64,000 nucleotides of DNA from Meandrina meandrites (Eukaryota > Cnidaria > Anthozoa > Scleractinia > Meandrinidae): contig OY855903.1 in assembly GCA_963693305.1 (NCBI GenBank), positions 32,393,598-32,457,597 on the forward strand, given 5' to 3'. Shown one piece after another: positions 45,926-58,330 of this stretch. A program made the translations under genes and the position numbers. The number at the start of each line of letters is the position of its first letter. The stretch's first letter is position 1. Below the pieces are notes generated by a model that was not told the origin of the DNA, did no database searches, and saw nothing but the letters and a program-made list of their open reading frames with translations.

Positions 45926-46592
45926 TTCAATGGCACACATCGAGGATAACACTGTGACAGTGAATGAACATGTAGACAGAATGCAAAGGCAAATAGCTGA
46001 TTGTGAGTGGCGTATGGGAGAAATATGGTCAAAACTTATGACAGCCTTAGAAGAACAAGATAATGACAATACAGCATTGCAACTTGCTATAAAAGTATAA
46101 GACTGAAGAACAGAACAGAGACAAGTATATCAAGGCACTGGTAACACTCTATCAGAATCAGATAACCAACATCCAAGTACATGGGGAAAGTCTGACAGAT
46201 ATGCAGAAACAACTAATTGGTACTGAGATGAAAAAACTTGAAGAATGTGCCAATAAGGGTTACAGAGCTGGAAAGTTTTCCACTGATACAGACATACCTA
46301 ATGATATATTTCAAGGATTTTTGGAAGAAATTTAAGAGAAATGCCCACTCGTGATGTCTGCCATTGAGAGTCTTGTGGTATCAGATACTACGCATCGGAA
46401 TGCTAACAAAACAGAACATTACAAGAAGTTGTGTTCCAGTCAGTCTTTGGCCATTCTCTTGAATATTAGAAATTCAAGAGCTGTGAATGACTTTGTGTTT
46501 TTGTTTGGAATCCTTTGTATTTCGTATAGTGCAGGCAAACAAATGATCAACATGCTGTCTAAACTTGGTCTCAGTGTACAGTGGGACACCCT
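45926..46592 (+). pseudogene. Host gene exon(s), damaged
   Basis: Reads NEHVDRMQRQIADCEWRMGE, then after a one-base shift near 46098 EQNRDKYIKALVTLYQNQIT and KLIGTEM-like sequence. A TAA at about 46333 follows, and then in an open frame SSQSLAILLNIRNSRAVNDF ending exactly at a strong donor GTAAGTAC at 46593. The coding character is clear (helical, charged), but the shift and stop suggest a pseudogene. The last part is reminiscent of DUF6589-type proteins; that link is tentative. Confidence 0.5.
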
Positions 46593-47462
46593 GTAAGTAC
46601 ATGTACATGTATCTTTACATGATGTATGTGGATACAAAATATAATAATATTATAAGATGGTTTTAAGTGTAATCTTACATATAATATGTACCTGTTTATT
46701 TTGATAGTGCCTTTAAATTGGTTCCTACTTAAATGTGCACTGTCAAGTTATGGTGGCGGGACTTTGGGGAGCACAAAAGAAGTGTAAAAATTGCTTGAGG
46801 CAATATATAGGTGAGAGCAACTCTAGCTTCATGAGTGCTCTCCATCCAAACTTTCCACATGCAACACAACTCGATAGTGCACATCTAAAAGCATGAACCA
46901 ATTGTTTTATAATATTACCAGTGAAAATGTGCATCAAAACCCATGATAAAGGCAAAGTGATTTGATCATGCTATCTTGCACCATTGGATTATGGTGGACA
47001 CTTATGTATACTGAATTTAATTGCACGGCTCTGCTTATAGCTATGTTATGAGGTTCGTTAATGGGCAAACCTACCTGCTGTAGCCCAGATCCTCACTAAC
47101 ACGAAAAAGCCCTTTTAAATATGATTTTAATTTGCATTTGGTTGAAGCTGATGCTTTGGAAGTATAACCTTTATATGAATATCCAACCTCTACACATATT
47201 TATTCTATTAAATGGTTCTTTAACGTTTTTGACAATGCAATTATTTATTTACTATTTACTCTGCTTAGCCCCTGAAGTTATTATGCCCCCTTGTAAAGTC
47301 CCCATTTCAGGCTTGTGTCCTCTTCCTCTATTATTAAGCTCCACTTGTGTTTCACATGTGTGAACTTTAACATCACATGTTGTCCATTTCATGTTACATG
47401 TCATCTTAAAACATCTATTTGTTTAAACTAATACATGATGTACACGTGTATTTTGTGCACAG
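46593..47462. other. No gene recognised; probable intron
   Basis: Bounded by a donor at 46593 and an acceptor TTTTGTGCACAG ending at 47462. No repeat was identified inside. Confidence 0.45.
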
Positions 47463-47746
47463 AATGGCTTACCTTGGAAAACGTCAGTGCCTTCTCGAAA
47501 TTATAGAAACAAGATTCCCACATTACAAGCCAGTAATATTGTTGTTGGATAACATCAACTTATACAGAGAGGATAAAAGACATCACAGACTTTTCAAGGT
47601 GTTAAGACCTAAAATGTGGAATTTTACGGGCAGAGCTGCATTGCTTCCAAATTTAAATGGGATTGAACACCTGCTTTATGATAACAAGGCATGCTTGGAA
47701 CCACAGGGATCAATAAAGGAACTTAAAGCAGAACAAGTCTCTTTAG
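47463..47746 (+). CDS. Host gene exon
   Basis: The exon is bounded by the acceptor TGTGCACAG and the donor GTATGT at 47747. It reads [20 protein letters not shown], then [20 protein letters not shown] and [20 protein letters not shown]. The LLDNINLY segment looks like an acidic strand of a nuclease-like or transposase-derived fold, but I cannot name the family with confidence. The frame is intact. Confidence 0.6.
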
Positions 47747-48012
47747 GTATGTGAAATTTGTTGCAATGTATGTGTTGTCGAGTCCTGCTTATACTATTGA
47801 TAACAACCAGTACTACTTTCAGAATAAAACCAGAAAATCTAAATATGAACACTGCTTGCCTTCAATAGTGAACTTGGAATTTCTTTATTCCATTCTGTAG
47901 AATTTGCAAACTGATGTGAACAATAAGGGAAAAAAGATGTAAATTACATCTTTCTAATTTCTTTGACTAAGTTTAAAATTTACCATTCATTTTTTTCTTT
48001 ATTAATGCACAG
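47747..48012. other. Probable intron
   Basis: Lies between the donor at 47747 and an acceptor TTAATGCACAG ending at 48012. Nothing else was seen. Confidence 0.45.
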
Positions 48013-48076
48013 TACACTAGCTTTGACATGGCTGACCCTAGCAGTACTATATGTACCTGTACAGTACCGCCCAAAT
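48013..48076 (+). CDS. Short host gene exon
   Basis: 64 bases between an acceptor TTAATGCACAG and a donor GTAAGTTACC at 48077, reading SFDMADPSSTICTCTVPPK. Placed in the host gene by position and splice signals only. Confidence 0.35.
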
Positions 48077-50244
48077 GTAAGTTACCACCTCTCGTCTCGT
48101 TTCTCACGAGACGCGTCTCGTTTCTCTCGAGAGTCACTGAACCGTTTAGTATCGAATATATTACTCGCGAGAAGTCGTTGTACTTTCTGTTGTATCAGAG
48201 ATTTCTGTTTGCGGTGCATTGTCAAATCGGTGAAGTCGAAATTATCAACAGAAAGTTTGTTTGTTTTACGCTTTATCTTACTTGAATTTTCAACGCCTCC
48301 GGACATCGGTGTAATGCGTAAACAATTATCTTCTGGAAAAATGTTGCCGCGTTTTATAAGCGTACGTCAAGAGTGCCTCGTCTCATTTTCAATCGAAATC
48401 ATAAACCAAGCTACTTATTTAAAATAATTTCCGACTCAACAAATCCGCTCAGCATTAGCGACGTCGGCTCACGCGCCTCGCAGAAATAGCGCTCATTAAT
48501 GTTATCGCTTTGAAATCTATTTTTCGCCGACTCCGCAGCACCAACAGCGGCGTTGTTTGAACAACTTTTCGTTGGTTATAATTGTGTCGCCAGTTTTTGC
48601 TTGCAGAAAGCAGTGAGAAAGAAAACTGACAGATAAATAAGCCCAGATAAAATTGTTTTGATGAAACTTGAGATACATGTTCAAGCGGCATTTGATATGT
48701 TTATTTAAGAAGCTTTGGTCGAGTGGTTTTCTGATTTACAGTTTCAAAACGATTCCGGTAAACTGCAGCCTTTGGAACCGTTCAAGCTATCTGTTAAAAA
48801 AAAATCGCCAGCCGATTGAACGGCTCGAGCCATCTGGGCCAGTGCTATCCGTTCAGCCGCTCTCGTTGAACAACTTTGTCAAATAAAGAATGTATTTAGT
48901 ATTCGCAGTTATGTCGCGTTACCAATTAAAATATGCTTTGTTTACAATCACCTCGTGAATATGATAATCAAGATCTTTTTCTGCTCCTGCACGCTGAGCT
49001 ATCTTTCGATTATCGACAAACGTTTTATTCAAGACTTAAGTCAACAAGTTGGCTTTTACCGGGATGAAAACTTCATAAGTTGTAATACACTGCCAACAAC
49101 AAGCGTGACAGCGTGTCCCACGATTATAATATTCGCGGCAAAGTTGAAATATGCAGTCATGAAAACAAACACATCAAAAAGTTGTTTCTTAAGTTTGTGA
49201 ACGCTGTCTACGATCGAATTAAAGCTTTACAGAAGATCAGGGAATCAATGACATTTGCAGGTAATGTGTTATCTTTCGGGAAATGTTCATCATTGATTAA
49301 GCGAATGTCGTCTTCTTCCAACGAGTTGTTTATTTGTTGTTCGGCTAGTGCTAGAAATTTTGTTCCTTTTGCGGATAAGAATAACTTCTATTCCACTGTA
49401 ACGTTTTTTGGTCAATTTTAAAAATTTGATGCTCAGATTGCTTGGTCGGCAATCAGTGTTATAAACATTTACAACTTAATAGAAAAGTTAAGAAATGAAG
49501 CACGTGCATTATGTCTCGCCGTCCCAGACATGCTGTATGTGGGGAAATAACTCGACAATAAAAAAAAATGATTTGGCTTGTTATATATCCGATCTGTGTG
49601 GCAAAGTTGAGAGAAATAATAAATATCCAGACATTTGTCGTGTAATGATACCTTTCAAGTATACATATATGTGAATTTTAAATAACGTTCTCAGTCGCTG
49701 ACACTGCACATTCCGACAAAAGTGTGACCTTCGCGCGTGGAATCTCCCTGTTTAGCTATAAGTAGACGTAGTTGGAGTATCTGACCTGTGCACAAAAAGA
49801 CCTGGGTGTCTTCTCCATCGGGAACTTAGATTGTCCTTAATGTCCCATGCTTGCAACATACCAGAACTGAATTTAGATCTTTCTCATTCCAAGTGAACAA
49901 ATTGATTTCTACAGCCTGAAGTATTTAATAACAAGATCTTCTTAATGAATCAATTAACTTGACATAATTTATTATTGTGGGAATTATTTACTTGTTAATA
50001 CACTCATCCTGGTGCAGTAAAAAAGACTTACTGCTATTAAGGGTGCTGTTGAGACCCTCAAGTGAAGTGTATGTGTCATTCTGGTTTGTCTTTTTAAGAG
50101 GCAGATGAAAATCATTCTAGTATATGGGAAAAAATGAAAGACAGATATTTTTTGAATCTTTTGAATGTAGCCCTTAACCAAAATAATACCCACAGCAAAA
50201 GAGCGATTTGCAAGCAGGGAAGAAAAATAGTGTCATGCATGGTT
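48077..50244. other. No gene recognised
   Basis: A CpG-rich patch at 48085-48560 contains clustered GTCTCG/CGAGAC motifs (TCTCGTTTCTCACGAGACG). Frames are short and unrecognised. The stretch behaves like a long intron of the host gene with its own GC-rich island. Confidence 0.4.
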
Positions 50245-50712
50245 GAAAGGATGTAACTTCAAGGTTGCACAAACTGTAAAGGAATACAAACTCGACACTC
50301 CTGATCTTGAAAGGGAATTTCCATTCCAGGGAAAAAGTGAGTTTTTACTTCTTCCCTTGTCTCTGGAAAACAATGCTACTGTGACAGGCACTGCCTCTAT
50401 ATTGGAGCAGTTTGGTGCAGAGTTTGGAATTCCTTGTGCCCATGCTGATAGGTTCTTTGCATTTGACAGAGAAAAAAAGTTAAAAAAATCAAGGCTGTAA
50501 AAAGCATTTCTGGCCATTTGTTTTCTAACATGCCATCACCAATTGAAATGGCACAAGCAATGGAACTGGAAGAAATGTGTGAAGTGCTGAGAACAAACAG
50601 TGATGAACACAGTTATATTGACAATATTGTCAATTGTGGCTTTGATGATTTTGACGAGATATATTCACAGCCAGTCAATGACACAATTATAATAAAATAT
50701 AACATATTTTAA
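50245..50712 (+). pseudogene. Last host gene exon(s), with a frameshift
   Basis: Reads TVKEYKLDTPDLEREFPFQG, LLPLSLENNATVTGTASILE and GIPCAHADRFFAFDREKK. After a one-base shift in an A-rich run near 50470-50490 it continues as IKAVKSISGHLFSNMPSPIE and ends with an acidic tail at 50712. Protein-like composition extends across the shift, so the exon was once continuous. The homopolymer context leaves open a sequencing error. Confidence 0.5.
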
Positions 50713-53199
50713 TCCATCAAATATTTTTGCGCACACGATTGGTCTGAACACGTCACGTGATGCAGCCAAAACCACTAAGTGATATTCCCCAGTTTTAGAA
50801 CTTTGCGATTTACATTTGCATGTTTAGTTTTTATCCCGAGCAAATTATTAAAATAAATAAAAGTAAACACTTTGAACAGACTAATAATATTTTGAGTGCT
50901 TACAGAATTTCTTTGGCATTTAAAAGCTTTGCGAAAAGGTCTCCCAAAATGCGGCCTTGTAAAAAATATTTATTTATACATAAACAATAGCACAGGAGTT
51001 CAAACAACCACAATGACTCTTGGACAAAGTTGGGTAAAAGGGCATGATACAATGAAACAGTAAAACAACCACAGAAAGGTCTTGTGTAAAAAGAAAGAAC
51101 AAATAATAATTTTGTCTGGACGGAATCACACTGTTGAGTGTTGGGTTCAGTTCTTTTATAAGAATCATTCAGATTCAATTCAACCATTTAACAGTCTCAG
51201 TCGTCGCATTTGTTGTCACGGTTTATTGATCATGTTGCGAGGCAAAATGACATGTTGCTTGGGGGGAATGACAATGTTCTGTCTGGTAAAAAGCATATTG
51301 TCAAAGATTTTGTTGATGATTATATGCACTACACCAGAAAATAAAGGTTTCCTTGGAGATAAAAGAGACTGCTCTTGCTTTCAGTCCACGTTTTCACAAT
51401 GCGCTTTTTTCCTGGTGGAACATTGTTATTCCAACCTAGCAACATAACCAGTCAAAGGTGACATCAAATTCCAATGTTAAACGCTCAGCCTAACTCAATT
51501 TTCTGTAAGGAAATCAAGTTTGTTGTTTTTGTTGAAGCATAGCACAATGTCATTTGGGTCCATATGGTGCTACTCTCTGCAGTGGTTTCTGACTGCTGAT
51601 TCCTTATGTTTTTCCATGTTATTCACTAATGCAACCAGTGTGTAACAAAAAAAAAAACACCTGGTTGATTCTCAAGTGATGACTTCTCTTTCTTCCCTCC
51701 CTTTGATTTTGTCCTTGATCTTATGGCTTGTGTACACCAGGCTAATGTCTGCATCACCAAGTTGTCTGTGTATTATGTTTGCTGATTTGTGGTCTTTGAA
51801 AGGGAGCATGCTTATGATTGCATCTTCTGTCACGTGAATCCCCAGAATCTATTGATCACTCAATAAATTACTAAATTCAAATCAAACCAAAGCATTTATG
51901 AAATTGCCATTGATTATTAAATCCTTGTGATACTACAAAATAATATATAAATATCTTGTTAACTTTATTGTTTGGTTTTAAAGTGACATGGGGAATAAAT
52001 CTGAAAAATATTTTAATAAATAAAGAAAATTTTGTGTCTTATATCGGAGGCGATAACCTTTTTAGGTTTCAAGTGTTATTAAGATGTCTTTGCTACCAGT
52101 CTTCTTTGAACCTGTCAATCCCATTTCTTTAAGCTGTTTGATGGGCAAATCTTTTGGATAATTGTCTCCCAGCTGGTTACTACTGGGCTTTTCTCCTTAT
52201 GATGACTAAACTTGCAGGAAGACTGCAAAGTTACTTCATCAGGAAATCTGACTTTACAAACATCATAATCAGAGGCTTTAAAATTCTAAGTAAAGCATCT
52301 GTAAGTTTCTGATCCCTAGCAAAAGAAAATTCTTCACAGACAGCACATGTACGAACCTCATGTCACTCTCTTCCACACTAGCAGTGATTAGGTTTATCAG
52401 AGAACGATGGGAGACAGGACTAAAAATGTTAAATGTATGAGGGCATTGGCTGATGTTGTGGGAGATAGAATGTCCTTACAAAGGTTGCCTGCATTATCTG
52501 CCACTATTTACCTAATTGACATGTGAACATAGCATGATTAGTAAGTGTAAGGTCAGATTTCGTTGCAGAGTGCCTGGACTCTTTGGCTTGTACATAAATA
52601 ATACTACAACCCACCTTGTATTTGTTGAAAAGCAATGGTGCATGGTAAGGAATGGCATTTGCAACTGTCCACACAGTTACATTAACATTTGCCTAAAAAT
52701 AATATCATTAAATTAAAATACATTGAACAACCTTAACTTAAACCCTTGGGTGATTGCCCTAAAAATGGTCATTTTTGACATGTTTTAGATGGGGGTGCTA
52801 GCTTTGGTTATATTCAACCAATTTGGTATGCTATATGTCATTCTAAAGGTAACTAAATGGACTTCAAGAAAGTGGTGTTTTTTGTTAATTAGTTTATGCG
52901 ATTGTTTTCCAAAAATTTTCTCATGCAACACACAAGGCGGATCCCTGTGGCGACTCCTCCAGTTTGTCTGTAAGACTATCTATTGAAGGTGAAAGGTTGT
53001 CAAGGACGCTATTACAAAAGGTGAACTATCAGAATCTGCCATCAATATCATTGTAGATAATCCTCTTATGTCTATTCTATCTCTTGCCAAAAATTCACTG
53101 AAAGCTTTAGAGTGTTCCTTCTTTCCTGTAAAGACTTTGAACAGGAGAGGTTCACATGTCCCCTGTCCATCACTGGGTGATCAGTTGGTTCTTAGTACA
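50713..53199. other. No gene recognised
   Basis: Scattered minus-strand blocks such as VRFPDEVTLQSSCKFSHHKE near 52200-52270 look protein-like but are isolated and flanked by stops. Confidence 0.35.
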
Positions 53200-53590
53200 A
53201 TCTAGTTCTTTATCATTGCAGTTGCCATATTGACAAACAGATGAAACCCATGTCTTCCCAACACTCCTTTTACAGATATCTTGGCAGTGGTACTTTTTAT
53301 GAGCCCTCATTGCCCTTACATACTCTTCAGGCTCATTACAATGTCACACTTGTACTTTACTGTTGCTACTGAAGGGAACACATCTTTGTTTTCTCTTGAC
53401 ACATGAGCCAAAAATTCCTTTTTGGATGCCTTCTTAATGTTGTTATGGTGTTATGTCACACATACACGGCTACCACTTTTGTAAACAATAATTGTCTCAG
53501 GAAATTGCTGCTTTACTGACTTAGTTGCATTCGAATCGCCATTGTGCCATACAACCACCACCTTGTAACACTCATCTTTGACCTCCTTAT
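53200..53590 (-). pseudogene. Unrecognised coding relic
   Basis: In shifted minus-strand frames the sequence reads KVVVWHNGDSNATKSVKQQF, KKEFLAHVSRENKDVFPSSN and KKYHCQDICKRSVGKTW. This is clearly protein-like, but stops interrupt it and no family is recognised. It may be a remnant of a gene or a transposon. Confidence 0.35.
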
Positions 53591-53854
53591 AGTTTTCATT
53601 CCCAAGAAAAATTGTGAGTTAAAATAACTGATCCAAAAAGACATTATATATGCTTGAACTCTCATAGGGATAGTGGCTGTATTGTGTTACAGACTTAAAA
53701 TATGTGTACAAATATCTGATGACAATGGTTGAGGTCACACTTGGTTTTTTACTGTGGTAAAAGGCACTTACTATGGTAGGGAAAAGGTTTACAAAGTTTT
53801 CCAAAGTAAAACAAATTAGTCAACTCTAACACTTTCCACGTGGTGCCTTGACAT

Positions 53855-54062
53855 AAGTTAGTTAGTTCTCTTCACGCCATGAGGCGCATAAGGCTGTAAC
53901 TGTCTCTCGCCAACTAGCCCTGTCTTGCGCTGCGCCCCTGACTTCCGACCTGCTGGACCATCTCTTTTGCCTGGATTCTTTTCCCACTGTCCTTCTCCAT
54001 GTGGTTTTGGGTCGTCCCACTTTTCTCTTCCCTTCAGGTTGCCACTCCATTGCCAAGCATGT
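53855..54062 (-). pseudogene. LINE reverse transcriptase C-terminal tail
   Basis: 67 codons with WQPEGKRKVGRPKTTWRRTV and AAQDRASWRETVTALCASW. This is the very common 3' tail of non-LTR retrotransposon ORF2 proteins in animals (GRPK-TWRR...AQDR--W---V-ALC). Only the 3' end is present, as expected for a 5'-truncated LINE copy. Confidence 0.7.
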
Positions 54063-54152
54063 CACTCAAATCCTGAGTAGAAGACAGATGAGAATACATA
54101 TAGACATTCCTTAAATGTTTCTTTTTTCACTTCATGTGACAAGAAATCTGCC

Positions 54153-54515
54153 ATGGATCTTGAACATGTGATCGCTTCAAGTGTAGCTCTTCTTTTTCTT
54201 ATTATTGCGCTCATTAGAACCTTGTGGTGCAATTTATCCCCTGTGGTAAAGAAAACTGTGTCGTACATCAAGCACCAAATTCACATACTGACATATCCAC
54301 CCTGGAAGAAAGAAAAAGCCAATAAGGATTACAGGTTGGAAGAAGTGACAAGGCAGTTGTATGAGGCAACCAAGGGAGTACATGTGGAAAGAGACTTGCT
54401 GAACAAACTGAACATTCCTAGTTTGAACTTAGAATTGTATGGATGTCCCAAATATGACATGTTGAAAGAAATGATCATAGAGCCTTTACTTACAGTAGTT
54501 GTGGTTTTCATTTAA
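54153..54515 (+). CDS. Unrecognised open frame, one membrane segment
   Basis: 120 codons starting MDLEHVIASSVALLFLIIAL, with a hydrophobic segment at about residues 8-27, then a basic region with PPWKKEKANKDYRLEEVTRQ and a soluble C-terminus. It could be a small membrane protein or an exon; no homologue is recognised and no splice context was established. Confidence 0.25.
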   Translation: MDLEHVIASSVALLFLIIALIRTLWCNLSPVVKKTVSYIKHQIHILTYPPWKKEKANKDYRLEEVTRQLYEATKGVHVERDLLNKLNIPSLNLELYGCPKYDMLKEMIIEPLLTVVVVFI

Positions 54516-54969
54516 AGCAGGGGCATTGTCCCATGACTGAATGTGATCGTTTTTGGTTGTAGGATGACATGTTGTTCAAGAAAAAAAACTCATGTTATAT
54601 TATTCTTGTCCAAAAATTTCTTAAATTTAAAAGAGGGACATGTGCCAAATCCTAGTGATTGACGTCCATTTCACAATTATGACTCTGCACAATTCTCTTC
54701 AAGTTAAACTTTTTTCCTTATCATAGTAGGCTCTGAACATCCCACCTTTCAGCTACTTTGCAGCCAAGGGGTCTCCAGCTGTAGTCAGTGTTAACAAGTC
54801 TGGTGGAAAACATACTTTTCTTGCCTGTAGCGTGCCACTTTTTACCAACCAGTTTTCTGGTGTGGGTGTGTCTGGAGGTGTGGCAGCAGGGAAGTCTATG
54901 TCTGTTGACGTCATTTTCCAAGAAACTTGCTCCTTGTAAATCCTTGGCTTGTTCTTGAGATGAAGAAGT
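54516..54969. other. No gene recognised
   Basis: Only short frames without recognisable motifs. Confidence 0.4.
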
Positions 54970-55385
54970 GTGAGGAAAATGAATGTGCGAGAGGTGATAA
55001 ACAGTGGTGTATCCAAGCCTGGCTTTGAGGAAATTCGTGAAAATCAACGGAAAGTTGTTGAAGCATACATTGGTGGCCAAGATGTTTTGATGGTTGCACC
55101 AACAAGCTCATGGAAAAGCCTAATATTCCATGTCATGACCTTTGTTTTGGATAACTCCAAACATGGTGAAAGAGAGATTGTTGAAGCAGTTTGACTCGTT
55201 ATATATCCTCTGGTTTCCCTTACGAAAGATCCTTTGCGAGAAAGGAGTAAAAGCTGTTGTCTTGGGACCAGAACGTTCTGAGACAGAAAACAAGGAAGCT
55301 TTAGAATGGGAATACAACCTTGTGTTTACGAGTCCCAAGGCGCTATTTGGCAGTCATCGTTTCACTATCTTGGCATTGAAGAACA
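54970..55385 (+). pseudogene. RecQ-like helicase relic
   Basis: Reads FEEIRENQRKVVEAYIGGQD, VLMVAPTSSWKSLIFHVMTF (motif I with a damaged GSGKS, here SSWKS), then after a frameshift near 55190 LCEKGVKAVVLGPERSE and WEYNLVFTSPKALFGSHR (motif Ib/III region). These are in the order of a RecQ DEAD-box core, which unwinds DNA 3' to 5'. The altered P-loop and frameshift make it inactive. It ends where a LINE fragment on the other strand begins. Confidence 0.6.
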
Positions 55386-55389
55386 AATT

Positions 55390-56016
55390 CAAGCTGTATG
55401 TATCCAGTCTACAGTGTATTTCAGGCTTTCTTCTGCACCATGTGTATCTTGAGACATCAGGGTTGAAAACTCTCCATGCATCAACCAAGTCGAAATTGGC
55501 AATGTGCTAGCTGATTCTATTGACTGCTTTGGCGTGGGTTTTGGGAAGGCCACCTTTTTTGTCTTTTTCAACATTAAATACAAAATTGAAATCGCCTCCT
55601 AAAATTATATCCTCGCACTGAAAGTCTTGCAAATGACTAAACAACTCGTCAAAAAAATCTGGGTCGTCCTCGTTTGGCGCGTAGATTGTAGCTGGGGTGA
55701 AAAAATTTTCGCATGTTTTGATATCACAAATGATAAGTCTGCCCTTCGGATCCGAATACGATCTAAGAAGTTGAAAGGCGAAATTATTATTAAAGAGATT
55801 TGCGACACCTCCGCTAGCGCTAGAGCAGCTGCTAAACAAAGTTTTATACCCCCATTCCGAAGACCAAGTTGTGGTTGTGTTCTCAGAAGAATGAGTTTCC
55901 TGCAGCAGGTAAATTGAAAACTTTTTTGCTCTTAACCAGTTAAATATCTCCCCTCGTTTTTGTCTCTCTCCTAAACCCCGAACGTTAAGTGAGCCTATTT
56001 TAAGATCAGTTGCCAT
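55390..56016 (-). pseudogene. L1-like LINE ORF2 endonuclease fragment
   Basis: A minus-strand frame starting MATDLKIGSLNVRGLGERQK has the APE-type endonuclease motifs: LLQETHSS (residues 38-45, catalytic Glu), FTPATIYAPNED, LGGDFNF (catalytic Asp near 142) and, beyond a stop at 55507, RYTWCRRKPE followed by RLD. The endonuclease nicks target DNA for target-primed reverse transcription. The RT is missing; the fragment stops abruptly near 55390. The start matches the usual beginning of ORF2 proteins. Confidence 0.75.
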
Positions 56017-56371
56017 TTAGACTTACAAAAAGGCACTTTGGAAAGCCATACAGTTGAAAAACAAGCTTAAGTCGAAGCTAATGAAATTAAAATAGAGAGC
56101 GCATTTTAGCTTGCGAATTGCACGGCTAAACAAATAACACAGATACATTAACATATAAAAAATTCTAATTGTTAGACTAGAGTCCCAGCAGAGTTCATAG
56201 GTGTTAACGTCCATCATTGAATTGAAAAGGATTTTTTTGCCAATCGGAATAATTAAATGCGCACATTGGAAATAGCTATCGCAGTTTGGGATTGCTTTTC
56301 AAGTAGCTATGAGAAATTTGCATAGAACAAAATATTAAAAAAAGAAACGAGAAAAAGGAAAAAAACATTCA
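56017..56371. other. No gene recognised
   Basis: A+T-rich, directly upstream of the LINE endonuclease frame; possibly the leader of that LINE. Confidence 0.35.
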
Positions 56372-57004
56372 ATCCATGATGTCTTCCTCATTTCCCGACA
56401 AGCTTGAACCACGTTTTGGTTTCTTTCGCTTTTTTCCGCCCATACAAGGCGGTTCAAGAACACCACAGCCTAAGGGCGCAAAGGAAACAACTTTTTTCCT
56501 TCGAAGTGCTAATTGTTTTTGAAACTTTGGCAAAAAAACCCCTAATTTTGCCGGACCGTCAAGTAGAGCGTGTATCCGCCATGACTGTCTCCCCAGACTT
56601 TTCCATTCCACGAGGCATTTGTCAAATGCTTTTCCAGTTGTCTCAAAAAAGAGTGTATGTAGCAGGCATACAAGGGCGAGGCCCCCCGTCTTTAGAATAA
56701 CTGACTTTAACTTTAACGTTTTGCCAGTGAAACTGAAAGAAAGGATAGTTGCGGAGTTTTGGTTGAGTAGAAACTGGCTTGGTAGGAATTACCGACACAT
56801 GTCATCAGTGGATAGAGCGTACATCTTCTGAACGCAATCCTTCCTTTGGCATTCGTTCATAGCCCACCACTCTTCTGCAGACAATTGAAATCTTTTGAAT
56901 CGCTCCAAAAAGGGCTTATATGACCTCTGCCTCATGGTCATCTTTATCATTTCTTTAACTGCTTTTAACACAATATTGACACAATATTTTTTTCTTTCAG
57001 CCAT
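56372..57004 (-). pseudogene. Unrecognised reading frame with one in-frame stop
   Basis: From an ATG at 57004 the frame reads KAVKEMIKMTMRQRSYKPFL and QLSAEEWWAMNECQRKDCVQ, meets TAA at 56789, and then stays open for about 140 more codons to a basic/acidic tail (GGKKRKKPKRGSS and GNEEDIMD). A GTAATT donor-like site follows directly after CGG at the stop, so the stop may lie in an intron. The family is not recognised. Confidence 0.35.
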
Positions 57005-57539
57005 GCACTCTTATCAAGTCCATAAGTGATTTGAATGCATTTTGTGTCAAATGAAAGTCCTTGGCAAATTACATTATCTAGCTGTTACTTGATTAGATAA
57101 TTTTTGCTCTGGCATGAAATTTTCATTCACTTGCTTTATATCAGGTATGATATTTTGCAGATAAACAAGGGCCAGCATGTTCTTGATCAATGGTGCATTT
57201 TCTTTTGGACCAAAACCAACATGTACATAACAGATGGGCTCTTTACTTGTGTTTTTTCCAGTGTTAAGGATGCACATCCTGTTGCTGATTCACCGACTAC
57301 AATGTCGCACAACAATATCTTCAAAACCAAGGGAGGAGATGAAGTCCATTGTCATTGCCAAACAATTTTTGCCTTGAGATTCGTTTATGTCTAGTATTCT
57401 AATGTTGAAGTCTCCAGAATATCATTCCAAATGTTCTACCTTTTTCTTCAGTGGGGTTAGTTTACAGTTTGGGGTAGGTTCTTCTTGCTCGTCTTCCATT
57501 TCATTGACAATGCTATAGTAAACTGTGAAAGGAATGCTT
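57005..57539. other. No gene recognised
   Basis: No supported frame or repeat. Confidence 0.4.
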
Positions 57540-58330
57540 ATTTTCAACTTAAAATTTTGTCCAGTGAGAGAAAAGTGTGATTATCTTTGAGAAGTTGTTT
57601 AACTCGAAAGACCTGAGCGTGGGACATGGTTTTGTAAAGTATCAGTTGGCTGTTAACTAGGATACAGTTGTTGTTCCAGATAGTTTTGTTTTGGATGTGT
57701 CAGTTGTCAAAACATTTGTCAGTGTTATATTCTTGCCAATATTTGAGTAGGGTGTGGTAAAATGGTTGTAGGTTATTTTGATGTAGATGTTGGCATTCTG
57801 TCAGAAAGGATTATTTTCCAGGCTGTGTCAACGTTCTCAGTAGTTTGCTTAATCCAAGCAATTTTGAGTGCTTTGTCCATGATATCAAAATGATATTCTT
57901 GAGACCTCCTTAATTTATGAAACTAATAGTGGTCTTTCTTTTGATTTTTGTTGGCTTTCCTACACATATGAAATTGAATGTTAGTTTGTTAATTTCTTTC
58001 ATGTAAATCTCAGGAATTTATAACACAGAGGTGTTGTAAACAAGATTGGAAAAACCTAAAGTCTTCACTATGTTTATCATACCATGCAGAGTAAGTTTCC
58101 TTCTTTCCCAGCCATGGGCGCTTTTTTGTAATTTGCAGATTTTCTCTCTGAAGTTCAGGTTATTAGCTTGTGCTTGCTTGTAAGAAAAAAAACACTGAGG
58201 GCTCGGATCAGTGAATAGCCAAATTGCTTCTGTTTTGCTTGTATTGATTTTTAGACCAGAGGTGTGTTTAAATTCACATATCAGTTTTAGAAGATTGGTC
58301 ATCAAGACTTGATCACTTGATTGCATGGGT
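57540..58330 (-). pseudogene. L1-like LINE reverse transcriptase C-terminal fragment
   Basis: The frame at 58018-58326 reads LICEFKHTSGLKINTSKTEA and RKLTLHGMINIVKTLGFSNL. Shifted frames continue as EIYMKEINKLTFNFI and KPTKIKRKTTI. These are the RT thumb and the region after it in L1/Tx1-like ORF2 proteins. It lies upstream, on the same strand, of the endonuclease fragment at 55390-56016, the reverse of the order inside one LINE, so the two are separate copies. Confidence 0.65.

Noticed and set aside
48090..48145. GTCTCG-rich cluster as a regulatory array
   Set aside because: Irregular, short and low complexity; no spacing rule and no gene start tied to it.
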